Shown here: piece by piece, positions 55,435-64,000 of the stretch | Position numbering within the stretch: position 1 is the first letter of the stretch | Layout: each line of letters starts with the position of its first letter | NCBI RefSeq assembly: GCF_019084075.1 | Contig: NZ_JAHREN010000003.1 | Coordinates: 119,426-183,425, forward strand | Direction: 5' to 3' | Length of the DNA stretch: 64,000 nt | Source of the DNA: Siccirubricoccus sp. G192 | Lineage (GTDB): Bacteria; Pseudomonadota; Alphaproteobacteria; Acetobacterales; Acetobacteraceae | Translations under genes and position numbers: made by a program | Notes under the pieces: generated by a model | Database searches by the model: none | What the model was told of the DNA's origin: nothing | The model's input: the letters and a program-made list of their open reading frames with translations, nothing else

Positions 55435-58364
55435 TGAACGCGCCCGATGACGCGGCACGGGAAGCCGCCCCTGATCGCGGAGCCGGTATTCTGCGGTTCA
55501 GTTCCCGCCGCCAGCGGCTGGATCACGCCTTCCTGCGCGATCGGCTGCGGGGCGCCCAGACGTACGACCGGATCGCAGGCTACTTCCGGTCCTCTATCTT
55601 CGAGGTCGCCGCCGAGGAGTTGGCGACTGTTGGCCGCATCCGCGTGGTCTGCAATTCGGACCTGAACCCGCAGGACATCCACGCCAGCAAGGAGGCGCGG
55701 ACGCGCGCCCTGGTGCAGCGCTGGTGGGAGGGCAGCGGCGAGGCGGGGGTGGCCGTCGAGACCCTGCTGAACAGGAACCGCTACGTCATGCTCCGGGATC
55801 TGCTGCAGGCCCGTGACGCCAATGGCGGACCGAAGGTCACCATCAAGGTTGTGGACCGCCTCACCGCACCGCTGGTCCACGGCAAGGCGGGTATCATCAC
55901 CCTCGCCGACGGGTCGAAGACCTGCTTCATGGGATCGGTCAACGAGACCCGCGAGGCGTGGCAGGACCACTACGAGCTGATCTGGGAGGACCCGTCTCCT
56001 GAAGCGATCGGCTGGACCCAGGAGGAGTTCGACTTCCTCTGGGACAAGGCTGTCCCCCTTCCGGATGCGGTCATCTCGGAGATCGCCCGGTGCGCCGCCC
56101 GGGTGGAGATCAGGCTTCCCGACTGCCCGCCATGGGACGAGCGCGGCACCACGGACATCGCCCGCGCCGTCCTGGCGGAGGCACCCCTGGTCCGGGCTGG
56201 CGAGGGTCTCCAGCCCTGGCAGAAGGCGTTTGTCTCCGAATTCCTTCGGCAGCGCGAGGTACACGGCAAGGCCCGCCTGCTGCTCGCCGACGAGGTCGGC
56301 GTCGGCAAGACCCTTTCGATGGCAACCTCCGCCCTGGTCACCGCCCTGTTGGGGGACGGCCCCGCGCTGATCCTGGCGCCCGCGACCCTCTGCGAGCAGT
56401 GGCAGACCGAGCTTATCGAGAAGCTCGGCGTGCCGTCGGCGCGGTGGATCTCGAACAGGAAGGAGTGGATGGACCATCGGGGCCACGTGATTCCCAGCCG
56501 ACCCGAGGACATCGTGCGGTCCCCCTACAAGGTGGCGATCGTCTCCACCGGCCTCGTGATGCGGGACAGCGTGGAGCGGAAGGCGCTTCTGGAACGCCGC
56601 GCCCGCCCCGGGGAAAGCCCGTATGGCATCGTCATCCTGGACGAGGCCCACAAGGCCCGCGGTTCGGCGACGCCGAGCGGAGAGCGCGAGCCGAACAACC
56701 TGCTCCAGTTCATGTCCCGAATCGCGCTGAAGGCCCGGCATGTCATTCTGGGAACCGCCACCCCGATCCAGACCGACCCGATGGACCTGTGGGACCTCAT
56801 GAAGGTCCTTGGGTCCGGCGCCGACCACGTGCTCGGCGATGACCTCTCAAGGTGGCGTAACAGGCCGGAGGACGCTCTGCGGCTGATTAGGGGCGAGGTG
56901 CGTCCCCGGGCGGAGGCCGATGCCTGGGAGTGGCTGCGAAACCCGCTGCCGCCGGGCGCCGAAAGAGAGGCCCTGTTCGGCTTCATCAGGCAGAACTTCG
57001 GCATGCCCGACACGGTCGCGGTCACCGACCGCTCCCCTGTCGATCTTGACGAGTTCTATCGGCAGGACCTCGCCGACAGGCTCACCCACGACCCGGATGG
57101 CCGGGCCTTCTTCCAGGAGCACAACCCGGTCGTCCGGCACACTGTGCTGCGTCGCAGGCGCGCGCTCGAGGAGGCGGGCCTGATGAAGCCCGTCGCGGTG
57201 GACCTGCATCCCCGCGACGACGAGCCGGACCGCCGCACCCGTGCCTTCTTCGGCGCGACTGGGAAGGCGGTGATCGCGACCATCGCCCTCCAGGACGCCT
57301 TCAAGGTGGCCGACGCCTACACGTCGGCCCTGATGTCGAGGAACAAGGGCGCGGGCTTCCTGAAGAGCCTCCTCCTTCAGCGCATCTGTTCCTCCTCGAC
57401 GGCCGGGCTATCGACGATGCTGGCCATCGCGCGCCGCTCGGGGGTTGCGGAGGCGGGGCCGGACGAGCAACCGACGGTGCTGGGTGCCGACGACGACGAC
57501 GAGATGTTCGACCTCGGCGATCTCGGCGAGGCCAGCACCGCCGAACGGAACGCGCTCCGCGAACTCCTCACGCATCTCCGCAGAGCCCAGCAGGCGTCCC
57601 CGACAGGCGCCGACGCAGATCCGAAGCTCCAGGTGCTGCGGCACTACCTGAAGGAGGCCGGGCTCAACCAAGGGCGCCGCGGCTGGCTGGACGCGCATGG
57701 GTGCATCATCTTCAGCCAGTACTACGACACCGCCAAATGGGTGGCGGACTGTGTCGCGGCCGAGTTTCCCGCGATCCCGGTCGGTCTCTACGCCGGAGCC
57801 GGTCGTTCGGGGATCTACAAGGACGGCCAGTTCGCCTCGACGGATCGCAACGTCATCAAGACGGCGGTCCGGAACCATGAATTGCGGCTGCTCGTGGCTA
57901 CGGATGCGGCATGCGAGGGTCTGAACCTCCAGACCCTGGGCACGCTGGTGAACATCGACCTGCCCTGGAACCCGTCGAAGCTGGAGCAGCGGATCGGTCG
58001 CATCAAGCGGTTCGGCCAAGTGCGGGACCGCGTGGACATGCTGAGCCTCGTCTACGAGGGTAGCCGCGACGAGGTGGTCTACGATCGGCTGTCGGAGAGA
58101 ATGAAGGACCGCTTCGACATCTTCGGCCAGCTTCCTGACACGCTGGACGACGACTGGATCGAGAACGAGGAGACCCTCGAGGCCGAGCTGCGCAAGCACG
58201 CGGACCGGAAGCGCCAGGCATCCGCCTTCGACGTCCGCTGGGGGGGCACGGCCACGGGCGAGGGCGCCACCGAGGCCCAGCGCTCCTGGCAGCGGGGCTG
58301 GGAAACGTGCACGCAGGTGCTGGCGCGTCAGGACGTCGAGGAGGTGCTTTGCCGCGGCTGGTAG
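55434..58364 (+). CDS. Phospholipase D-like / SNF2-type helicase
   Basis: A 976-residue protein starting at ATG 55434 in an ATGA overlap. Residues 20-200 form a PLD-like domain with HGKAGIITLADGSKT at 149 (H149, K151) followed by GSVNETREAW. The helicase has DEVGVGKT at 286-293, LDEAHKARG at 402-410, LGTATPIQTDPMDLW, and a C-terminal half with FSQYYDTAKW, LLVATDAACEGLNLQ and LEQRIGRIKRFGQ. Only one HxK half is clear, so nuclease activity would need dimerisation. It is likely the translocating effector of the defence system and closes the operon. Confidence 0.9.
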   Translation: MNAPDDAAREAAPDRGAGILRFSSRRQRLDHAFLRDRLRGAQTYDRIAGYFRSSIFEVAAEELATVGRIRVVCNSDLNPQDIHASKEARTRALVQRWWEGSGEAGVAVETLLNRNRYVMLRDLLQARDANGGPKVTIKVVDRLTAPLVHGKAGIITLADGSKTCFMGSVNETREAWQDHYELIWEDPSPEAIGWTQEEFDFLWDKAVPLPDAVISEIARCAARVEIRLPDCPPWDERGTTDIARAVLAEAPLVRAGEGLQPWQKAFVSEFLRQREVHGKARLLLADEVGVGKTLSMATSALVTALLGDGPALILAPATLCEQWQTELIEKLGVPSARWISNRKEWMDHRGHVIPSRPEDIVRSPYKVAIVSTGLVMRDSVERKALLERRARPGESPYGIVILDEAHKARGSATPSGEREPNNLLQFMSRIALKARHVILGTATPIQTDPMDLWDLMKVLGSGADHVLGDDLSRWRNRPEDALRLIRGEVRPRAEADAWEWLRNPLPPGAEREALFGFIRQNFGMPDTVAVTDRSPVDLDEFYRQDLADRLTHDPDGRAFFQEHNPVVRHTVLRRRRALEEAGLMKPVAVDLHPRDDEPDRRTRAFFGATGKAVIATIALQDAFKVADAYTSALMSRNKGAGFLKSLLLQRICSSSTAGLSTMLAIARRSGVAEAGPDEQPTVLGADDDDEMFDLGDLGEASTAERNALRELLTHLRRAQQASPTGADADPKLQVLRHYLKEAGLNQGRRGWLDAHGCIIFSQYYDTAKWVADCVAAEFPAIPVGLYAGAGRSGIYKDGQFASTDRNVIKTAVRNHELRLLVATDAACEGLNLQTLGTLVNIDLPWNPSKLEQRIGRIKRFGQVRDRVDMLSLVYEGSRDEVVYDRLSERMKDRFDIFGQLPDTLDDDWIENEETLEAELRKHADRKRQASAFDVRWGGTATGEGATEAQRSWQRGWETCTQVLARQDVEEVLCRGW

Positions 58365-58521
58365 ATCGTACTGTTTGCCGAACTCTGACGACGCTGCGGG
58401 AGCTCTGCGGCGCTCAGTTTAGGCGCTCCATGGCGAGGCTTGTCGAGCCTTCTGGATCCTTATTACCCACGGTAACTGCCATTACCGCAGGCGACGGAGG
58501 GCGTCGGCGCGCGTGCTCGAC

Positions 58522-58770
58522 CTAACTGCCAAGTTCATCATCTTTTGCAGGTGCCCTTCCCTGCCCCGCCCGCGCCAGGATCTCGTGTGCCCGTCCAGGC
58601 CGCGAACGCGCAGCACGAGCCGCGAAGTAGCGCTCCGCCTCCGCCTGCGCGCCGACACGGGCGGCGATCGCCGTCGCGATGTACTGATTCAGGCTAATGC
58701 CCGCGGCCTCGGCCTGCGCGGCCGCGCGCTCCTTCAGGTCGTCGGGCAGCCGCAGCGGGAAGCTGCTCAT
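58522..58770 (-). CDS. RHH antitoxin
   Basis: An 82-residue protein with SSFPLRLPDDLKERAAAQAE and AGISLNQYIATAIAARVG, a clear ribbon-helix-helix N-terminus followed by a charged C-terminal tail that would wrap the toxin. Its ATG (58768-58770) overlaps the stop of the PIN gene upstream on the minus strand. It is inferred to neutralise that PIN toxin and to repress the operon. Confidence 0.85.
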   Translation of the reverse strand: MSSFPLRLPDDLKERAAAQAEAAGISLNQYIATAIAARVGAQAEAERYFAARAARSRPGRAHEILARAGQGRAPAKDDELGS

Positions 58771-59195
58771 TCTCTCATCCTCCTGAGCACATTCCCCGGC
58801 CGCTCGGCCGGGATGCCGAACCGCGCCGCGCCGTCGCGCAGGTCGGCCAGGTTGAACGTCGCAATGGCGTCGGCGCTGCCATTCACTGCCGTCTCCAGCA
58901 CCAGGTCGTCGTCGGGGTCACGCGCGCCGGGGCGGACGCGGAAGTCGAACACCACCGGCACGCAGACACCGGCGAGTTCGTCGAGCACCGCCAGCACCTC
59001 CTCCGCCGAGATGCCCGCCATCTCGAGCACGGACGCGCGCGTGAGCACGGCCTCGTACTCGAGGATCAGGGGCGTCGAGAGGAGGAGCCGCACCTCCCTA
59101 TCGAGCGCCGCGAGCAGCAAGCGACGCGACGCGCCGGCGGCGCTCGTGAAGCCTGCGACCACGACATCGGTGTCCAGGACCACGCGAAGCACCAT
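58767..59195 (-). CDS. PIN-domain toxin
   Basis: A 142-residue PIN-family protein. The acidic active-site residues lie in VVLDTDVVVAGF (Asp near 8), EYEAVL, and DPDDDLVLETAVNGSADAIA then TFNLADL toward the C-terminus. PIN toxins are Mg-dependent ribonucleases. The toxin gene precedes the antitoxin gene, the less common order. The pair lies leftward at the end of the defence operon and may stabilise this part of the plasmid. Confidence 0.87.
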   Translation of the reverse strand: MVLRVVLDTDVVVAGFTSAAGASRRLLLAALDREVRLLLSTPLILEYEAVLTRASVLEMAGISAEEVLAVLDELAGVCVPVVFDFRVRPGARDPDDDLVLETAVNGSADAIATFNLADLRDGAARFGIPAERPGNVLRRMRE

Positions 59196-59214
59196 GACAT
59201 CGTATATGACATCA
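59194..59214. promoter_or_regulatory. Direct repeat at the toxin start, candidate operator
   Basis: ATGACATC occurs twice with a four-base spacer (59194-59201 and 59206-59213) exactly over the start codon region of the leftward PIN toxin gene. This fits an operator for the RHH antitoxin. Confidence 0.45.
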
Positions 59215-59314
59215 CTGTGTCGCTTTCGTCTACCTCAGGCCGCCTGTCACGGACCGTCAATTGGACGTTTGGTTGCGTGACACAGCGGCAAACGGCAGCG
59301 ACACTGGCTCCACG

Positions 59315-60085
59315 ATGCCCGGCGATACCCTGAATCCTGTCCTATCCGCCGCCAGCCCGGGCCCGGCCCGCTTCGTCGCCTACCTCCGGGTCTCCACCGA
59401 CCGCCAGGGCCGCTCTGGCCTCGGCCTCGAAGCGCAGCGCGCCGCGGTCGGCGAGCACGCCAGCCGTGCCGGCGGCGCGGTGCTGGCCGAGTTCGTCGAG
59501 GTGGAGAGCGGCAAAAGGAACGACCGGCCGCAGCTCGCCGCGGCACTCGCCGCCTGCCGGGCGCATCGCGCCACGCTGCTGATCGCCAAGCTCGACCGCC
59601 TGGCCCGGAACGCGCGCTTCCTGCTCGGCGTGGTCGAGGGCAGCGGTGAGGGCGGCGTGGTGTTCTGCGACCTGCCCCAGGTCCCTCCCGGGCCGGTCGG
59701 CAAGTTCCTGGTGACCCAGATGGCCGCCGTCGCCGAGCTCGAGGCCGGGCTGATCAGCCAGCGCACCAGGGCCGCCCTCGCCGCGGCCAAGGCACGGGGA
59801 GTGAAGCTCGGCAACCCGCGCCTCGTTGCCGGCACCGCCGAGATGGCGCGTAAGGCCGGCGCGGTGCGGACGGCGCAGGCCCAGGCGCGGGCCGCCGACG
59901 TGCGGCCCTACATCGAGCAGGCCCGCCGGGCCGGCGCCACGACGCTGCGCCAGCTCGCGGCCGCGCTCACCGCCCGCGGCATCCCGACGCCGTCCGGCAC
60001 CGGGCACGCCTGGCGGGCCGAGCAGGTGCGCCGAGCTCTCGGGCGGAATCAGCAATACTTCCCGCCTTCAGGCCGTGCTGTGTAG
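59315..60085 (+). CDS. Serine recombinase (resolvase/invertase family)
   Basis: A 256-residue small serine recombinase. The nucleophile lies in FVAYLRVSTDRQGRSGLGLE, followed by the LIAKLDRLARNARFL arginine-rich active-site helix and a C-terminal region (LRQLAAALTARGIPTPSGTG) fitting a helix-turn-helix. ATG 59315 is chosen over a TTG at 59261. Such enzymes resolve plasmid multimers or cointegrates or invert DNA. Its location next to a long tandem-repeat gene and on a multi-replicon plasmid fits a resolution role. Confidence 0.88.
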   Translation: MPGDTLNPVLSAASPGPARFVAYLRVSTDRQGRSGLGLEAQRAAVGEHASRAGGAVLAEFVEVESGKRNDRPQLAAALAACRAHRATLLIAKLDRLARNARFLLGVVEGSGEGGVVFCDLPQVPPGPVGKFLVTQMAAVAELEAGLISQRTRAALAAAKARGVKLGNPRLVAGTAEMARKAGAVRTAQAQARAADVRPYIEQARRAGATTLRQLAAALTARGIPTPSGTGHAWRAEQVRRALGRNQQYFPPSGRAV

Positions 60086-60151
60086 GACCACCTTGGTGTC
60101 CCAGCAACTGCGTGCGGTACAGGCTACGCTCGGCAGTATTGCGGGCCTCTT

Positions 60152-63100
60152 TCAGCCCTGGACCCTGACGCCAGCCCAGGCATCCAGGAAAGCCCGTACC
60201 TCCGCTGGGCTTGGTGCAAAGCCTTCAAGATCCTGAAGCGCTGCGACGATGGCGGGCCACACGGGAGCCGATCCCACAGTGGATCGCACCAGCGCGGCCT
60301 GCCGCAGATCCGTCCCGTCAGCAGCAAAGCCTTCGAGCAGTCCACGATCAGCGTGGGCAAAACCGCCAACCCGACCGCCGTTGGGCCGTCACCGATTCCT
60401 GCTGCGGTGGCCGCCAGCCGCAGCCGGTTGAGAAAGCGCTTCATTTCCCGCGGCGAAGGGCGGGCGAGGAAGGCGGCCTCCGCCCAGTGGTCGAGCGCTC
60501 GGGCAAAGGCAGGCTCGTCTTCCTCTACCAGCGGCAGGGTGCGGCGTCGCCAATGTAGCCCGGCGGCGAGAGCGATGAGGCCGAGCACGGGCGCGAGTAG
60601 TAGAGCAACGGTCCGGGGCGTCAGCGCCGGCCCTGGGCTGCGCTGCTCGATTACCCAGGCCGGCCGCTCCTCTGGCCTCTCCGGCTGGGGCGTGCTGGGC
60701 GGGGTTGTCGGCGGGATGGGCACGGCTGGAGGGCCACAGCCGGCGCGGGCGCCGGGGCTTGTACGGCCGGCGCTGCCCTATCCGGGATCAGCCCGACCAG
60801 CGTCCATCCACCGAAGAATGCGGATCCCGCGAGGCCTAGTACCACCAGCCCGATCGCCGCCGCCTTCCAGGCGGGATCGCGCGGCGCCTCATGCTCCCGC
60901 GCTGCCTCTCGCATCAGCCGACGGGCCGCGGCGGCGCCGAAGCTAGGCACTTCCACCTCGATCTGGATCAGCTTCTGCAGGTAGCTCTCGGCGTAGGCCG
61001 CACGCTGCTGCCGCTCTTCCGTCACGCCCTCAGGCGCCATCTCCTTTGCCATGGCGGCATGGGCGAGGCCCATGGCGGTCAGGATCTGCTCGCGCGCGAT
61101 CGCCAGGATGATGAAGCAGCCAGTGGAACTCGAGAGGAAGTTTAGCACCTCCATTACCTCCGCCACCTGGTCCGGCCGGCAGCGGTCAAGGTCGTCCACG
61201 ATGATGGTGAGCGTCCGGTCACCGAGCGCCTCCGTTACCTCCCGCAAGGCCTCGGCAAAGCGGGCGCGGAAGGCGAGTTGGCCTCCGAGGTCCTGCCAGC
61301 GTACCGCACGCGTGCTGGCGGCGAGCAACTTGCCGGGATCGAGGCCGGCGGATTTCAGCTTGTCGCGAAATCCAATGGCAGCAGTGAGCGCGGTGAGCAG
61401 CAGCGCGACCAGTGGGGCGAGGACCTTCAGCGCGGCCTCTGCGCGCTCCCACCCCCAGCTCGTGCGCAGCACCCCCTGTTGCGGCCGTGGCCAATCGGCA
61501 GCGAACAGCATACCAACGATGGCCGCGAGGAGGATAAGCGCCGCGGCCCAGAAAAGGGGCCGCCGCTTTATCCGGCCACACCACAGCCGGCCTCGCACGG
61601 CAAAACCGGCAATGGTCATGACGGACGGTACCGCCTGATCTCGCACCTGCTGCAGCAGGGCGGCAAAGATGTTTTCTTCCTTTTGGTGGTGCCAGGCATT
61701 GAACCAGACCGGGCGAATGCCGTGCGCGCGGAGATCGTCCTGTAGGCGCGCGAGCACGCTGCTTTTCCCGCTACCCCAGGCGCCGGTGATAGCGATTGTT
61801 AGCGGCGGCTCGGTCCGACGGTTACGGAGGAAGCGGGAGAGGCGGGCGGCGAGGTCCGTGGTGCCGGCCACGTCAGGGTCGTCGGGAGCGAGCGGCCGGT
61901 CGGTGGCGAAGAGCGAGGCAGTGTCGCCGACTGCAGCACGGCGAGCCGGTGGGAGCGGCTGCATGGCCGGCAGGACGGCAATGAAGGCGCAGCCGAGAAG
62001 AAGCCAGGATAGAAGCGGGGGATAGCGCTGGTGGGCGATGCGCTGCCAGGTGGCGCCGGCATCGGTGCTGCGCAGCAGCGTGCCGCCCGAGCCCGCGGCG
62101 AGGGCGGTGCGCCCGTCCGGCGCGATCGCCAGGGCGCGGAGCCATGCCCTGCTGCCGGCGACGACGGGGGCCCAGGTGGCGCCGGCATCGGTGCTGCGCA
62201 GCAGCGTGCCGTCCGAGCCTGCGGCGAGGGCGGTGCGCCCGTCCGGGGCGATCGCCAGGGCATAGAGCCATGCCGTGCTGCCGGCAGCGACGGGGCCCCA
62301 GGTGGTGCCGGCATCGGTGCTGCGCAGCAGCGTGCCGTCCGAGCCCGCGGCGAGGGCGGCACGCCCGTCCGGGGCGATCGCCAGGGCGCGGAGCCATGCC
62401 CTGCTGCCGACGACGGGAGCCCAGGTGACGCGGTATCGATGCTGCGCAGCAGCGTGCCGTCCGAGCCCGCGGCGAGGGCGGTGCGCCCGTCCGGGGCGAT
62501 CGCCAGGGCATAGAGCTCTGCCGTGCTGCCGGCGGCGACGGGGCCCAGGGTGGCGCCGGCATCGGTGCTGGAAGGCAGCGTGCCGCCCGAGCCCACGGCG
62601 AGGGCGGCGCCCGTCCGGCGATCGCCAGGGGCAGTGAGCTATGCCGGTGCTGCCGGCGGCGACGGGGGCCCAGGTGGCGCCGGCATCGGTGCTGCGCAGC
62701 AGCGTGCCGTCCGAGCCCGCGGCGAGGGCGGTGCGCCCGTCCGGCGCGATCGCCAGGGCAGTGAGCTCTGCCCTGCTGCCGGCGGCGACGGGGCCCAGGT
62801 GGCGCCGGCATCGGTGCTGCGCAGCGAGCGTGCCGCCCGAGCCCGTGGCGAGGGCGGCACGCCTTGGTCCGGGGCGATCGCCAGGGCAGTGAGCCATGCC
62901 GTGCTGCCGGCGGCGACGGGGCCCAGGTGGTGCCGGTAACGGCAGCTGCGGGGCAGCGAGCCGCTCACGCCTGTGGCGAGGGCGGCGCGCCCGTCCGGGG
63001 CGATCGCCAGGGCGCGGAGCCATGCCCTGCTGCCGGCGGCGACGGGGGCCCGGGTGGCGCCGGCATCGGTGCTGCTGCCGCGGCGTGCCGTCCGAGCCCC

Positions 63101-63940
63101 GCGGCGAGAGCGGTGCGCCCGTCCGGCGCAATCGCCGGGGGCGGTGAAGGCCATGCCCTGCTGCCGGCGGCGACGGGAGCCCAGGTAGTGCCGGCATCCG
63201 AGTGCTGCGCAGCAGCGGTGCCGTCCCTGCCCGCGGCCGGGCGGCACGCCCGTCCAGGGCGATCGCCAGGGCATAGAGCTCTGCCGTGCTGCCGGCAGCG
63301 GGGGCCCCAGGTGGTGCCGGCATCGGTGCTGCGCAGCAGCGTGCCGTCTTAACCCGTGGCGAGGGCGGTGCCGCCCGTCCAGGGCGATCGCCAGGGCATA
63401 ACTGCCCTGCTGCCGGCGACGACGGGGCCCGGGTGGCGCCGGCATCGGTGCGAACGCGTCCGTCCGAGCCCGTGGCGGGGCGGTGCGCCCGTCCGGCGCG
63501 ATCGCCGGGGCATAATCTGCCCTGCTGCCGGCGACGGGGGCCCGGGTGGCCCCCCCATCGGTGCTGCCCAGCAGCGTGCCGTCCCTGCCCGCGGCGAGGG
63601 CGGTGCGCCCGCCCGGCGCGATCGCCGGGCGCGGGCTCTGCCCTGCTGCCGGCGGCGACGAGGGCCCAGGTGGTGCCGGCATCGGTGCTGCGCAGCAGCG
63701 TGCCGTCCGAGCCCGTGGCGGGGGCGGTGCGACCGTCCGGCGCGATCGCCAGGGCTTGGATATCAAACCAATGATCGGTAGCCGGGCGAAGGCGTGCGTC
63801 TCGCCCGGCTCGATCCACCAGGCGAGGCCCCCGACACCTGCTGGCCTATTCGGGTCATGCCGCGTGGCGGGACGCGCCGCCGCCGTGCTGCGGAGCAAAG
63901 CCAGCGCCAGCAGCAGCCGGGTCCGCGCCGCCGCCGCCAC
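60152..63940 (-). CDS. KAP-family P-loop NTPase with N-terminal propeller-type repeats (many frame breaks)
   Basis: The N-terminus (GTG at 63938-63940, frame open to the window edge) is hydrophobic (RTRLLLALALLRSTAAA), then carries about fourteen 42-residue repeats of the form STDAGATWAPVAAGS and LAIAPDGRTALAAGSDGTLL, similar to Ycf48/BNR propeller repeats. After a membrane segment (LLSWLLLGCAFIAVLPAM) come the KAP NTPase motifs: Walker A GAWGSGKSS (61761-61784) and Walker B TIIVDDLDRC, with two membrane segments between them and more after. The C-terminus continues in other frames (PREMKRFLNRLRL; DRGLLEGFAADGTDLRQAAL; APSPAEVRAFLDAWAGVRVQ) to a stop at 60152-60154. It is probably an inner-membrane sensor ATPase. 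Confidence 0.7.
62047..63770. repeat. Tandem array of about fourteen 126-base coding repeats
   Basis: Units starting CAGGTGGCGCCGGCATCGG recur at about 62047, 62173, 62299, 62422, 62546, 62671, 62796, 62920, 63052, 63182, 63309, 63430, 63543 and 63668. The leftmost units are nearly identical and exactly 126 bases. Units to the right vary by small indels that break the reading frame. The array encodes the propeller repeats of the KAP protein. Confidence 0.85.
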
Positions 63941-64000
63941 CGGTCCCAGCGCACACGTGCCGGCCCAACCCCGGAGCTGGCGGTGGCTGTCTCGGGCAGC

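Noticed and set aside
62047..63770. Tandem repeats considered as a CRISPR array
   Set aside because: The repeats are contiguous 126-base coding units with no unique spacers, and the translated pattern is a propeller repeat.

Overview
The window is GC-rich DNA (about two thirds G+C by eye). It reads as part of a large multi-replicon plasmid of an alphaproteobacterium, most likely an Acetobacteraceae (Roseomonas-like) organism. The taxonomic call is inference from codon style and the RepA family. The plasmid call rests on two copies of one replication/partition module in the order parA, small ribbon-helix-helix (RHH) gene, iterons, repA. One copy runs rightward at the left edge (3-1574, its parA outside the window). 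The other runs leftward at 42417-39974.

Layout. 3-1574: partial RHH gene, iterons, repA. 1762-3305: an unknown gene and an FRG-domain gene of lower GC. 3306-4301: gene-free leader. 4302-32834: an extracellular contractile injection system (eCIS) operon with AAA+ ATPase, DUF4255 cap protein, sheath, two tubes, tail-chaperone pair, LysM collar, gpD/gpV spike, PAAR tip, gp25, two baseplate J-like proteins, tail protein I, two related cysteine-rich accessory proteins, and a large cargo protein with a nuclease-like C-terminus and a translationally coupled candidate immunity gene. 32868-34622: Kelch protein and LuxR-type regulator, leftward. 34990-38777: two coupled tyrosine recombinases and a repeated zinc-ribbon gene. 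39115-42417: DUF3800 gene and the second repA/iteron/rhh/parA module. 42705-45302: helicase. 45399-46060: IS5-family debris. 46063-58364: a six-gene anti-phage-type operon (RHH regulator, DUF499 ATPase, DUF3780, DUF1156 methyltransferase, DUF262/DUF1524, phospholipase-D/SNF2 helicase). 58522-59195: PIN/RHH toxin-antitoxin pair. 59315-60085: serine recombinase. 60152-63940: KAP-family NTPase with a long N-terminal array of 42-residue propeller-type repeats.

How the parts fit. The eCIS genes form one rightward transcription unit with many ATGA/GTGA overlaps, ending in what looks like a swappable toxin-immunity cassette. The defence operon is likewise tightly overlapping and combines a DNA methyltransferase with a DUF262 (GmrSD-like) nuclease candidate and a PLD-helicase.

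Caution. About twenty reading-frame breaks, mostly at homopolymers (G4-G7, C5-C7, T5, A6), interrupt otherwise conserved genes. The simplest reading is residual assembly indels rather than decay, so whole-gene spans are given and the break points named.
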